This document shows positions 14,828-23,402 of a stretch of 44,717 nucleotides of DNA, one piece after another (within the stretch, counting starts at the first letter, position 1; each line of letters opens with the position of its first letter). The position numbers and the translations under genes are program-made. Location: the NCBI GenBank assembly GCA_016934695.1, contig JAFGSH010000089.1:1-44717 (forward strand), given 5' to 3'. This stretch comes from Deltaproteobacteria bacterium (lineage in GTDB: Bacteria > Desulfobacterota > Syntrophia > Syntrophales > UBA2210). Under the pieces are notes generated by a model. That model was given only the letters and a program-made list of their open reading frames with translations, did not search any database and was not told where the DNA came from.

Positions 14828-16124
14828 AAGATACCGGAGGACGGTCGAAGACATCAATCCGTTCAACACCTACGGAAAGGTGAGCGGGGTCATCGGTCTC
14901 CTGGTCGAGGGTCATAACCCCGAAGCGTCTATCGGCGAGATGTGCCGGGTGTACCCGGACGGCACCGGGAGAACCATCTCCGCGGAGGTGGTCGGGTTCA
15001 GAAAAGAGAAGGTTCTCCTCATGCCGTTCGGCGGCCTTGACGGTGTGGGGCCCGGTTGCAGGATCCTCACCACGGGGAAAAAATCGAAGGTGCGGGTGGG
15101 TCGCGGTCTCCTGGGGAGGGTCATCGACGGTCGGGGCAACCCGATCGACGACGGAGGGCCGATAGAGACGGAGGGTGAATATCCGGTGTATGCCGATCCC
15201 ATCAATCCCCTGAAGAGGAGCCGTATAAAGGAACCGATGGACCTCGGGATCAGGGCGATCAACGGCCTGTTCAGCTGCGGCAAGGGGCAGAGGATGGGGA
15301 TATTCTCCGGCTCGGGGGTCGGCAAGAGCGTTCTCCTCGGGATGATCGCCCGGAACACGAGGGCGGATATCAATGTGATCGGGCTCGTCGGCGAGCGGGG
15401 GAGAGAGGTCCGTGAGTTTATCGAGAACAGTCTCGGCAAAGGAGGGCTGGCCAGGTCCGTGCTTGTCGTGGCGACCTCGGATATGCACCCCCTGATCAGG
15501 ATGCGGGCGGCCTATGTGGCGACCGCCATAGCGGAATATTTCAGGGATCAGGGGATGGATGTCCTCCTGATGGTCGACTCCCTGACCCGGTTCGCCATGG
15601 CCCAGCGGGAGGTGGGTCTCTCCGTCGGAGAGCCCCCCACGACAAAGGGGTACACGCCGTCGGTCTTCAGCCTGATGCCGAAGCTCCTGGAGCGGGCGGG
15701 GAGCGTCGAGGGGAATGGAAGCATCACCGGCCTCTATGCCGTCCTTGTGGAGGGGGACGATTTCAATGAACCGGTCGCCGATGCGGCCCGGTCGATCCTG
15801 GACGGTCACATCACCCTGTCCCGCGAACTGGCTGCCCGGAACCACTATCCTGCGATCAATATCCTGGAGAGCAGGAGCAGGGTCATGATCGATATCGTGG
15901 ACAAGGAACACCGGAAGAGGGCCAACGACATCATCAATGCCGTGGCCACCTATCGAAAGGCGGAGGATATGATCAATATCGGCGCCTACGTGGAGGGGAG
16001 CAATCCGGAGATAGACCACGCGATACGGATGATAGACATCATCAACGCATTTCTCAGGCAGGATATCGATGAGAAGGTCGGCTTCGAGGAGGGGAGGGCG
16101 CAGCTCCTTGCCCTGTTTGACTGA
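14808..16124 (+). CDS. fliI: Flagellum-specific ATPase FliI
   Basis: 438 residues from the ATG at 14808 (14811 and 14817 are also possible; the frame is open further upstream within fliH). FliI is the cytoplasmic ATPase of flagellar export, related to the F1 beta subunit. Walker A is GSGVGKSV near residue 168; Walker B is DVLLMVDSLTRFAMAQRE; the catalytic GERGREVREF segment is present. Its start overlaps the fliH stop at 14825-14827. Confidence 0.97.
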   Translation: MMNMDFERYRRTVEDINPFNTYGKVSGVIGLLVEGHNPEASIGEMCRVYPDGTGRTISAEVVGFRKEKVLLMPFGGLDGVGPGCRILTTGKKSKVRVGRGLLGRVIDGRGNPIDDGGPIETEGEYPVYADPINPLKRSRIKEPMDLGIRAINGLFSCGKGQRMGIFSGSGVGKSVLLGMIARNTRADINVIGLVGERGREVREFIENSLGKGGLARSVLVVATSDMHPLIRMRAAYVATAIAEYFRDQGMDVLLMVDSLTRFAMAQREVGLSVGEPPTTKGYTPSVFSLMPKLLERAGSVEGNGSITGLYAVLVEGDDFNEPVADAARSILDGHITLSRELAARNHYPAINILESRSRVMIDIVDKEHRKRANDIINAVATYRKAEDMINIGAYVEGSNPEIDHAIRMIDIINAFLRQDIDEKVGFEEGRAQLLALFD

Positions 16125-16159
16125 AGGAGGCACGACGGGTCCGCTCGAAGGGGGAATAT

Positions 16160-16624
16160 ATGTTTCATTTCAAACTGCAGCCGGTACTGGATTACAGAAA
16201 ACTGTTGGAGGAGAAACTGATGCTTGAATGTGCGGATGTCAAGAGACGTTTCGACGGCGAGAAGGAAACGTTGGAGAGGCTGCGAAGGGAGATGGCGGAC
16301 CTGATCTCCCAGTTGAGAGAACGGGGTAAAGAGAAGCTGAGCGCCGCCGATGTCTCCTTCTACCTCTCGTACATTAATTACATGAGAGGCGAGGGGAATC
16401 GTCAGGAGGAGATCGTCCGCAGAGTCGGCGAGGAACTGGACGAGAAGAGGGCGGAACTTACCGAGGCCGCCGGGAAGAGGAGAATCCTCGAGATCATGAG
16501 AGAGAAACGGCTGGAGGAGTACAAGGTGTCGCTGAACGACAGGGAGCGGAAGGAAATGGATGAGGCGGCGATCTTGCGGTCCGGCAGAGGCGTACAACGT
16601 GAAAAAGCTGATACTTACCTGTGA
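16160..16624 (+). CDS. fliJ: Flagellar export chaperone FliJ
   Basis: 154 residues, almost entirely a charged coiled coil, as in FliJ, which works with FliI and FlhA during export. The N-terminus FHFKLQPVLDYRK is a typical FliJ start. It follows fliI in the usual order and overlaps the next gene by 26 bases. Confidence 0.92.
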   Translation: MFHFKLQPVLDYRKLLEEKLMLECADVKRRFDGEKETLERLRREMADLISQLRERGKEKLSAADVSFYLSYINYMRGEGNRQEEIVRRVGEELDEKRAELTEAAGKRRILEIMREKRLEEYKVSLNDRERKEMDEAAILRSGRGVQREKADTYL

Positions 16625-17204
16625 GGTCTTGATCATATTTCTCTTCCTGGCCAAGATTGCCGTGGTCGGGGGGATCATGACGGATTCGGAGCCCGCCGAT
16701 TTTCTCCTGAACGTCGAGCAGGCGGCTGCGGATTCGCTCGTTCCGCCCGCCCCCGCCGTCTCCCCGCCGAAGGATGTGTTCGAGGACGGCCTGTCGGAAG
16801 AGAGGACGTTGCTCTCTTCGTTACTGGCACGGCAGAAGGAGCTTGACGAGCGGGAAGAATCTCTGCGGTCCGAGGAGAAGAGGCTCCAGGAGTTGAAAGA
16901 CGAAATACTTGCAAAGATGGACAGATTACAAGAGGTGGAACGGCAGGTAACGGCTGTCCTTGAAGCTGCCGAGCAGATGAAGGCCGAGAAATACCGGAGC
17001 ATGGCGAAGGTGTACGAATCCGCCCCCCCCGCCCAGGCAGGTGCCATGCTCGAGAAACTGGACAGCAGGACGGCGGCGACCATCATCATGAACATGAAGA
17101 GCAAAAACGCGGGAGTAGTCCTGGGATACATCAAACCGGACAAGTCCGTGGCGATCACCAGAGAGATAACCAGGGAAGCGGCCAGATCCCGGGGGGAACA
17201 ATGA
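16599..17204 (+). CDS. MotE/YlxF-like membrane protein with MgtE-N-type domain
   Basis: 201 residues from a GTG at 16599, which has GCAGAGG about 8 bases upstream. An N-terminal membrane helix (LTCEVLIIFLFLAKIAVVGG) is followed by a periplasmic proline-rich segment, a coiled coil (residues about 75-140) and a C-terminal domain with YESAPPAQAGAMLEKLD and AATIIMNM, like the MgtE N-terminal fold. Such proteins commonly follow fliJ and are annotated MotE or YlxF; they may act in the motor or as a chaperone. The exact role is not settled. A strong hairpin follows, so this is probably the last gene of the operon. Confidence 0.82.
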   Translation: MKKLILTCEVLIIFLFLAKIAVVGGIMTDSEPADFLLNVEQAAADSLVPPAPAVSPPKDVFEDGLSEERTLLSSLLARQKELDEREESLRSEEKRLQELKDEILAKMDRLQEVERQVTAVLEAAEQMKAEKYRSMAKVYESAPPAQAGAMLEKLDSRTAATIIMNMKSKNAGVVLGYIKPDKSVAITREITREAARSRGEQ

Positions 17205-17210
17205 TGAATA

Positions 17211-17234
17211 CCCGGCGGGGCGCTCCCCGCCGGG
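17211..17234 (+). terminator. Strong GC-rich hairpin after the flgB-fliJ operon
   Basis: CCCGGCGGGG-CGCT-CCCCGCCGGG is a perfect 10-base stem with a 4-base loop, seven bases after the stop of the MotE-like gene. No T-run follows directly (a weak T-rich patch begins near 17245), so it may end transcription or protect the 3' end. Confidence 0.65.
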
Positions 17235-17262
17235 AACAAGCGGTATTTCTTTCGAATCGGTA

Positions 17263-17366
17263 GGCAATGTTTGCCCACATCTCAGATTCCCCTCATCACG
17301 CCATATCCATAACCTATCAATATTCATAATAATTATAACGGCCCATCCGGTGGTATGTCTCTTGCT
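17263..17366 (+). promoter_or_regulatory. Sigma-54 promoter for fliK-flgD-flgE with AT-rich upstream patch
   Basis: TGGTATGTCTCTTGCT at 17351-17366 has GG-N10-GC spacing. An AT-rich stretch (about 17310-17339, beginning near TATCAA) stands out in this GC-rich window and could be an IHF-type bend. A palindrome GGCAA-TGT-TTGCC (17263-17275) lies about 80 bases further upstream and could bind the activator. The fliK GTG at 17417 has AGGAGAGG upstream. Confidence 0.72.
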
Positions 17367-17416
17367 CTTATCCCCCGCAAGGAAGAAAACCACACCCGCA
17401 AGGAGAGGGCCTTTCA

Positions 17417-19303
17417 GTGACAGCAGAAATCAATCAGGTACAGCAGATCCAGGAAAGCGACCCCCTGGGTGCATCTGAGAAGGTGAAGAGGGGGAGTTCC
17501 GGCGGTCAGACGGGCGATCTGTTGCCCTTCGCCTGCATCATGGGAGATGCGGTCCGCACGGTTTCACGGGAAGCGGGAGAACTTCACGCCGGTCTCCCCG
17601 GGGCGGAGGGGATGCAAGGACAGCCCGATACGAAGAAGGCGTCCCGCCAGGGGGAAGACGATGCCGCAGGGTCGAAGGCAGGACTGGAAGCGGAACGATG
17701 CACGGGGAACAAGACGAACCGGTCGCTCCCGGTGAGTGAAAAGGGGGTTGCGGAGCACCCTCACAAGACCGCCCCGAAGGGGGGAGAGACGAAAGACCCT
17801 GCGCTCCCGGCACACGGATCGGAGGACGGCGGAGGGGAGAAGGGCCTCAAACCTTCCGTGCATGTCGTGAAGGGTGACGGCATGGTGAAGGGAAGCGAGC
17901 CCTCTCCCGGGGTACCGGAGAAGGGCGAAACAGCCGGGAATGAAGCGGTCAGGAGCGAAGTCACCGGGAACAAAGCGATGAGGAACCTTGATCTCTTTGC
18001 GACCGTATCGAAGGAAAAGACGGCACAGACGGGCGGATCGGTCCACGGCAACACCGTGACCCCGCCGCAGAAGGACAGCCACCCGCGGATCGGTGCGGAG
18101 GTGCAAGCCCTGCCGAAGAGCGACATCCTTGGGGAGGGCAGGACGGAACGGATGCATCTCCTAAAGGGGGTTGGGACGGAACAGACGAAACCGGGCGTCC
18201 GGCGGGCCGGATTTCAGGTTGAGACTTCGAGACCGGAGACAGCCGGGACGGTCGTCGGGAAGGGTGAGGCCCCCGTAACGGGAACGGATACTATGAAGAT
18301 CGGCCCCGCCGACAAAGACGCTGCAAAGAATACGAAAATAACTGCCACGGTTCTCAGTAACAGCGGCGGCACCAAGGGGGATGAATATCCCCGTGTGACG
18401 GGGTACGCGGCGGAATCCCTGAAGACCGGTGTGAGGCAGACGGATGCCGCGAAGGGGAAGATCACCGTTTCTCAGAACGAAGGGAACGAGACCGGAAAGG
18501 GTGTCCGTCCGGCTGAGGGCAGTCCGGAGCCGAAGACAAACCTGATGGACGCAGCCGCCGTGAAGGGAAAGAATTCCTCGGAGAAGGGCGGCGCGGAGAA
18601 GGCTCCCGCTTCGCCGGCACGGGATGGCGGCGGAGGTGATATCGGAAACAAACCGGATCTCAAGGCCGAGGTGACGGCGGGCGGAGATGAGACGGCGAGG
18701 GTCAGGAAATCCGCCGATCGTACGGCCGGGACCCCGCACCGGGATACCGTGCAATCGGCACCCGTGTCCGACAGGGGTGTTCCCGCCGGGGGATATCAGC
18801 AGACCGCCCTCCATGTGGGCGGCAGGCCGGCGATTGTCCCGGAGCATGTCGAGATAACCCCCCGGATGGTAATCGACCAGATCGCGGAAGGGGCGAAGAT
18901 GTCCGGCAGGGTGCGCATTGCGCTCAATCCCCCCACCCTGGGGACGCTGGATATGGATGTCATGGTCAGGGACAACAAGGTGCACGTCATACTGCAGGCG
19001 GAAAGCAGCGACGTGAAACAGATCCTGCAGTCGCACATGGACAGTCTCAAGGTCTCTCTCCGCAGTCAGGGCCTGGTGGCGGATACCATACAGGTGTTCG
19101 CCCCGGAAAAATCGGACGGCAGCGGGTATTACGAGTCCGGCCGGGACACGGCGTGGTTCGGGGAGGGCAGTAACGACAATCGGAGCAGAAACGAGCGGGG
19201 GTGGGACGGTGGAGATGCCGATTTTTCGGGCCCCGTCTCTTCAATGCCGGAGGAAGAGCCCCGGCGCGTCGCGGGTGACGGCCGTCTCAGTGTGTTTGCG
19301 TAA
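17417..19303 (+). CDS. fliK: Flagellar hook-length control protein FliK
   Basis: 628 residues from a GTG at 17417. FliK is exported, measures hook length and signals FlhB to switch export specificity. The last 150 residues hold the FliK C-terminal domain (RVRIALNPPTLGTLDMDVMV, then HVILQAESSDVKQIL and LRSQGLVADTIQV). The first 450 or so residues are low complexity, rich in Gly, Lys, Glu and Thr, as expected for a natively extended ruler. It leads a sigma-54 operon with flgD and flgE. Confidence 0.93.
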   Translation: MTAEINQVQQIQESDPLGASEKVKRGSSGGQTGDLLPFACIMGDAVRTVSREAGELHAGLPGAEGMQGQPDTKKASRQGEDDAAGSKAGLEAERCTGNKTNRSLPVSEKGVAEHPHKTAPKGGETKDPALPAHGSEDGGGEKGLKPSVHVVKGDGMVKGSEPSPGVPEKGETAGNEAVRSEVTGNKAMRNLDLFATVSKEKTAQTGGSVHGNTVTPPQKDSHPRIGAEVQALPKSDILGEGRTERMHLLKGVGTEQTKPGVRRAGFQVETSRPETAGTVVGKGEAPVTGTDTMKIGPADKDAAKNTKITATVLSNSGGTKGDEYPRVTGYAAESLKTGVRQTDAAKGKITVSQNEGNETGKGVRPAEGSPEPKTNLMDAAAVKGKNSSEKGGAEKAPASPARDGGGGDIGNKPDLKAEVTAGGDETARVRKSADRTAGTPHRDTVQSAPVSDRGVPAGGYQQTALHVGGRPAIVPEHVEITPRMVIDQIAEGAKMSGRVRIALNPPTLGTLDMDVMVRDNKVHVILQAESSDVKQILQSHMDSLKVSLRSQGLVADTIQVFAPEKSDGSGYYESGRDTAWFGEGSNDNRSRNERGWDGGDADFSGPVSSMPEEEPRRVAGDGRLSVFA

Positions 19304-19310
19304 CAATCGT

Positions 19311-19325
19311 TCCGGCCGTGCCGGA
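19311..19325 (+). repeat. Short stem before flgD
   Basis: TCCGGC-CGT-GCCGGA forms a perfect 6-base stem between fliK and flgD, 5 bases before the flgD ribosome site GGAGGAG. It could influence flgD translation or transcript processing; there is no T-run. Confidence 0.4.
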
Positions 19326-19342
19326 GCTCAGGAGGAGATACC

Positions 19343-19996
19343 ATGTCAACCATAGAAGGTGTGATCGGCAACAGCAGCGGAAGTCTGCAGAGCCTGAATT
19401 CGGCCTCGCTGGGGAAGGATGACTTTTTCCAGATGCTGATAGCCCAGCTTCAGAATCAGGATCCTCTCAACCCCCTCGACGGCACGGACTTTACGGCGCA
19501 GCTCGCACAGTTCTCAAGCCTCGAACAGCTGTTCGGTATCAATGAGAACCTGGAGCTCATGGGGCTGTATCAGTCGTCCCTCAACAGCGCCCAGGCGCTG
19601 AATCTCATCGGCAAGGAGATCACGGCGAGCGGTGACAGCGTTACCGTGGACGGATCATCCGCCGACATCACGTATACCCTGGCGCAGGATGCCGGCAAGG
19701 TCACCGTCAGGATCTACAATGAGGAGGGCCTCCTCGTGGACACCCTCGAGCCGGGGGCTGAGGGGCAGAAGGCCGGCGACAACACGATTACCTGGGATTG
19801 CAGCGGCGCCGAGAGCGGCACGTACACCTTCGATGTGTCTGCGGTCTCGGTAAGCGGGGATGCGATAGCGGCCGATACGGTCATGACGGGGACGGTGACG
19901 GGGGTCACCTTCGTGGACGGCACCCCCTTCCTCTCCATCGGCGGGCAGACGGTCTCCTTCGGGAGTATCCTCTCCGTGAAGGAGCCGGGAACGTAA
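19343..19996 (+). CDS. flgD: Flagellar hook assembly protein FlgD (hook cap)
   Basis: 217 residues. FlgD caps the growing hook. The N-terminal motif LGKDDFFQMLIAQLQNQDPLNP and TDFTAQLAQFSSLEQL are diagnostic. The rest contains the FlgD Ig-like and tudor-like domains (VTVRIYNEEGLLVDTLE, then TWDCSGAESGTYTFDV). It precedes flgE by about 100 bases; that gap holds no convincing gene. Confidence 0.96.
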   Translation: MSTIEGVIGNSSGSLQSLNSASLGKDDFFQMLIAQLQNQDPLNPLDGTDFTAQLAQFSSLEQLFGINENLELMGLYQSSLNSAQALNLIGKEITASGDSVTVDGSSADITYTLAQDAGKVTVRIYNEEGLLVDTLEPGAEGQKAGDNTITWDCSGAESGTYTFDVSAVSVSGDAIAADTVMTGTVTGVTFVDGTPFLSIGGQTVSFGSILSVKEPGT

Positions 19997-20099
19997 CGAT
20001 GGAAAGAGCGGCCTCGATTGCCGCGTGGAAGGGCGATCCGGCCTCATACAGAGCATAGGTGTGATACCATATTACTTTTAGACACGGAGGTACGAAGAG

Positions 20100-21659
20100 A
20101 TGGGGAGTTCATTATTTGCCGGTATTTCGGGTCTGACGGCCAGCAGCAAACAGCTGGACGTCATCGGTAACAACATAGCCAATACCAACACAGTCGGGTT
20201 CAAGGCCGGGAAGATATCCTTCGGCGATATCCTGAGCCAGAGCATCACGGGCGGGGCGGCGTCGGGAATGCAGGTCGGCCGCGGCGTCGAGGTCACCTCG
20301 ATCGCGACACAGTTCGCTTCGGGGTCGTTCGAGACGACGGCGAATGCGACGGACCTCGCCATCGACGGCGAGGGGTTCTTCACCGTCAAGGATGACGAGG
20401 GAGGGGAGTACTACACCAGGGCCGGTTCATTCAGTCTCGACAATGAGGGGTATCTGGTCGACACCAACGGCTACAAGGTACAGGGGTATAACCTGACCGC
20501 TGCCGATCCGTACACGATAGCGGATATCTCCCTTGCCAACGTCCAGTCCGTCCCCACCACTACCACCACCATCTCCATCGGCTCGAACCTGAATTCCGCG
20601 ACCGCCACGGGATCGACCTTCAACGCGTCCCAGACGGTCTACGATTCCCTCGGCGGCGAACACGCCCTCAAGGTGACATTCCAGAAGACGGAAGGGACCG
20701 GATACTGGGGATTCAAGGGATATCTGGACAACACGGCCGCCACGACACAGGGCTACTCGGGGATGAAGTTCGATGAGGACGGTGACCTCGAGTACGTGTA
20801 CAGCTCCACGACAGCGGCGACGGCCACCGATGGTGACGACGGTGCCGGGTATTACGACACCGCGGGGACCGGTACCGCCGCCATAACGGTCAATAACCAG
20901 GGGCAGTTGTACAAGGATACGACGGCCCCCATAGTCCTCACGAGGGTCGATGCGGACAGCTGGACGATCACGAACAACGGCGGGTATGCGAACATGTCCC
21001 TCACCTACGGGACGGCTGTCGTCGATGACTCCATAGCGATCGACCTCGACGGCGCCGGGGGTGCCGACATCACCTTCGCCCTTGAGAATGTGTGGGCGGC
21101 CGACGACACGATAGAATTCACCATCGCCCAGACGGAGGTGGCCCCCGCCGACGTCGACCTGACGCTGCCCTCCATCACCGGCGCGACGATCGGGAACGCC
21201 GGTGTGATATCGTGGGACCTGGCCGGCACGACGGCGAACTCGGTAACGCAGTATGCGAGCACCTCGGTGGTGAAGACCCTGACCCATGACGGGTACTCAT
21301 CCGGTTCGCTGAAGTCCATCTCGGTGGCGTCTGACGGAACCATCAGCGGATTCTTCACCAACGGCCAGACGTCCGATATCGCCCAGGTCATCCTGAGCGA
21401 CTTCGCCAATCAGAAGGGGCTGAAGCGGATGGGGAACAACCTCTTCGCGACGACCGTGGAGTCGGGGGCCGCCGTTCCGAACACCCCCGGATCCGCGGGG
21501 ATGGGAGAGATCAGCCCGAACTCGCTGGAGATGTCGAATACGGATATCGCGACGGAGTTCATCAACATGATCACGGCGCAGCGGGCCTATCAGGCCAGCG
21601 CGAAGATCGTGACCGTAACGGACACGATGATGGGGGAACTGATGAACATCAAGAGATAA
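20100..21659 (+). CDS. flgE: Flagellar hook protein FlgE
   Basis: 519 residues. FlgE forms the hook. The N-terminus carries ISGLTASSKQLDVIGNNIAN, the middle FlgE domain includes IDGEGFFTVKDDEG and VYDSLGGEHALKVTF, and the C-terminus ends with the axial motif MITAQRAYQASAKIVTVTD. It is moderately longer than enterobacterial FlgE because of variable outer domains near residues 230-390. A GC-rich hairpin follows. Confidence 0.97.
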   Translation: MGSSLFAGISGLTASSKQLDVIGNNIANTNTVGFKAGKISFGDILSQSITGGAASGMQVGRGVEVTSIATQFASGSFETTANATDLAIDGEGFFTVKDDEGGEYYTRAGSFSLDNEGYLVDTNGYKVQGYNLTAADPYTIADISLANVQSVPTTTTTISIGSNLNSATATGSTFNASQTVYDSLGGEHALKVTFQKTEGTGYWGFKGYLDNTAATTQGYSGMKFDEDGDLEYVYSSTTAATATDGDDGAGYYDTAGTGTAAITVNNQGQLYKDTTAPIVLTRVDADSWTITNNGGYANMSLTYGTAVVDDSIAIDLDGAGGADITFALENVWAADDTIEFTIAQTEVAPADVDLTLPSITGATIGNAGVISWDLAGTTANSVTQYASTSVVKTLTHDGYSSGSLKSISVASDGTISGFFTNGQTSDIAQVILSDFANQKGLKRMGNNLFATTVESGAAVPNTPGSAGMGEISPNSLEMSNTDIATEFINMITAQRAYQASAKIVTVTDTMMGELMNIKR

Positions 21660-21661
21660 AT

Positions 21662-21684
21662 GTCAAATTTCTGACGACTCGTCA
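21662..21684 (+). promoter_or_regulatory. Overlapping dyads upstream of motA, possible enhancer
   Basis: GTCAAATTTCTGAC (21662-21675) is a GTCA-N6-TGAC dyad resembling the Pseudomonas FleQ-type box. It overlaps the near-perfect palindrome TGACGACTCGTCA (21672-21684). Both lie about 200 bases before the motA sigma-54 promoter, a normal enhancer distance. They begin three bases after the flgE stop. Confidence 0.4.
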
Positions 21685-21701
21685 AAATCCTCTTCCTCTC
21701 A

Positions 21702-21731
21702 GGGGGGCGTCGGCGGATTGCCCCGCCCCCC
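21702..21731 (+). terminator. GC-rich hairpin after flgE
   Basis: GGGGGGCG (21702-21709) pairs with CGCCCCCC (21724-21731) across a 14-base loop, 42 bases after the flgE stop. The following bases are pyrimidine-rich (C and T) rather than a T-run. It probably ends or attenuates the fliK-flgD-flgE transcript. Confidence 0.55.
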
Positions 21732-21874
21732 TCCTCCCCCGTTCCATCTTCCGGGTCTCCGCCATCGAGTGATGGCCGGCGGGCTTCCCTGCCAGGGCCG
21801 CCATTCCGGGAGAAACCGGGTCTCCCCTTTCTCTGTATGCGCCACGAGTGCCGGTGTCCATCGAAGGCGGGCCT

Positions 21875-21891
21875 TTGGCATGCTCCTTGCT
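21875..21891 (+). promoter_or_regulatory. Sigma-54 promoter for the motA operon
   Basis: TTGGCATGCTCCTTGCT has GG and GC 10 bases apart and is close to consensus. The -12 element lies only 17 bases before the motA ATG at 21908, so the predicted untranslated leader is very short. No GTG start upstream of the promoter could be used from this transcript. Confidence 0.78.
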
Positions 21892-21907
21892 CTTCCAAGT
21901 AGCTGCT

Positions 21908-22669
21908 ATGGATATATCAACGATTTTAGGAATCATCTTCGGATTTGGACTTGTGATCGGCGCCATGGGCTCCGGTGGGGGATTGTCCTGGTTTGCCGAC
22001 AGCCCCTCCGCCATGATCGTCCTGGGCGGAACCATGGGGGCAGTTCTCATAAACTACCCCATGTCGGATATCCTCGGGGTCACCAAGGTGGCGAAGAATG
22101 TGTTCCTGCAGAAGGAACTGAAGACGGACACGGCGATCAAGACGCTGGTCGAGATGTCGAGGATCGCCCGGCGCGACGGGATCCTGGCCCTGGAAAACAA
22201 ACTGGAGGATATCAAGGACCCCTTCTTCACCAAAGGGGTGATGCTGATGATAGACGGTGTCGAGCCAGCCGCCCTCTCCAGGATCCTCTATACGGAGCTT
22301 GAATACGTCGCCGAGAGACACCGCATGGGGGCGGAGATCTTTATGACCATGGGAAATTTCGCCCCGGCCATGGGGATGATGGGGACCCTGATCGGGCTGG
22401 TGAAGATGCTGATGCAGATGGATGATCCCTCTTCCATAGGGCCGGCCATGGCCATTGCGCTTATCACGACCTTCTACGGCGTCATTCTGGCGAACCTGAT
22501 CTTTCTCCCGATCGCCGGCAAGCTGAAGACGCGAAGCGCCGCCGAGCTGACGGTGAAGCAGCTGATCATCAACGGCATCCTGTCCGTTCAGTCCGGTGAC
22601 AACCCGAGAATACTGGAAGAAAAACTCCACTCGTTCATATCGCCGGACGAGCGGAAGACCGTGTTATAG
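21908..22669 (+). CDS. motA: Flagellar motor stator protein MotA
   Basis: 253 residues from the ATG at 21908. MotA is the inner-membrane stator subunit with four membrane helices. The start MDISTILGIIFGFGLVIGAM is the family's first helix; the helix-3 region reads APAMGMMGTLIGLVKML and helix 4 reads ITTFYGVILANLIFLPIAGKL, keeping the conserved prolines. The cytoplasmic loop has EYVAERHRMG. A GTG at 21848 is in frame but lies upstream of the sigma-54 promoter. The first motB-like gene starts two bases after its stop. Confidence 0.95.
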   Translation: MDISTILGIIFGFGLVIGAMGSGGGLSWFADSPSAMIVLGGTMGAVLINYPMSDILGVTKVAKNVFLQKELKTDTAIKTLVEMSRIARRDGILALENKLEDIKDPFFTKGVMLMIDGVEPAALSRILYTELEYVAERHRMGAEIFMTMGNFAPAMGMMGTLIGLVKMLMQMDDPSSIGPAMAIALITTFYGVILANLIFLPIAGKLKTRSAAELTVKQLIINGILSVQSGDNPRILEEKLHSFISPDERKTVL

Positions 22670-22671
22670 GG

Positions 22672-23388
22672 ATGGAAGAGGAACCGAGAAAAGAGAGACG
22701 AGAGGAAGAGCCCCCCGTCGCGGGGTGGCAGACGATATACTGTTCTCTCGCGCTGATCCTGGTGGCCTTCTTTGCCATGCTCGTATCCTATTCAACCGTT
22801 ACCGAGGAGAAGATATCGATCTTCAAGGGTGGGGGATATTCGGTGATCGAGGAGGGCGATCGGGAGGTCGGGGGAGAGGACATGATGATGCTTTCGGAGG
22901 GCGGTCAGCAGGGGATCGGCGGAACGGTCGTGGTGGCCGTCAGGTCTCTGGGAAACTATCTCAAGGAGATAGGCCTGGGCAAATCGGTCCACATAGAAGA
23001 GACCGAGCGGGGGTTCAAGGCCACCTTCGAGAGTCATGTGTTGTTCCCGTCGGGGGTGGCCGAGATCAACAGGGAGGCGTACCCCGGCCTCGATGAGATC
23101 GTAAAGATTGCGAAGAAGGATCAGTTTTACGTACGGGTGGAGGGGCACACGGACAATGTTCCGATACACACCGCCCGGTTCCCCTCGAACTGGGAGCTGT
23201 CGACGACCCGGGCGGTCAACGTCCTGCGGTACCTCCTCGAGAAGGGGAAGCTTCCCGCACAGAGACTGTCCGCCATCGGGCTCGGCGAGCACCAGCCCCT
23301 CGAATCGAACGATACCCCCGAAGGCAGACAGAAGAACCGGAGGGTTGAGTTTTATTTCGAGCTGCCGGAAGGGCACCGGTCGGGTTGA
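22672..23388 (+). CDS. MotB-like OmpA-family protein lacking the ion-binding aspartate
   Basis: 238 residues: a short charged N-terminus, one membrane helix (residues 19-41) and a C-terminal OmpA-type peptidoglycan-binding domain (VEGHTDNVPIHTARFPSNWE, then LSAIGLGEHQP). The helix aligns with MotB without gaps (W-Q-T-I-Y-C-S-L against E. coli W-K-I-A-Y-A-D-F), but the ion-carrying Asp32 is Ser25 here and no other acidic residue lies in the helix. The gene directly follows motA, and a second motB-like gene with the Asp follows. It may be a structural partner in a mixed stator; that is inference. Confidence 0.88.
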   Translation: MEEEPRKERREEEPPVAGWQTIYCSLALILVAFFAMLVSYSTVTEEKISIFKGGGYSVIEEGDREVGGEDMMMLSEGGQQGIGGTVVVAVRSLGNYLKEIGLGKSVHIEETERGFKATFESHVLFPSGVAEINREAYPGLDEIVKIAKKDQFYVRVEGHTDNVPIHTARFPSNWELSTTRAVNVLRYLLEKGKLPAQRLSAIGLGEHQPLESNDTPEGRQKNRRVEFYFELPEGHRSG

Positions 23389-23402
23389 CGGGGAGGTCTC
23401 GG

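Noticed and set aside
19999..20058. 19-codon frame between flgD and flgE (MERAASIAAWKGDPASYRA)
   Set aside because: Some loci have a small flagellar gene here, but this is far too short to match it and has no clear ribosome site.
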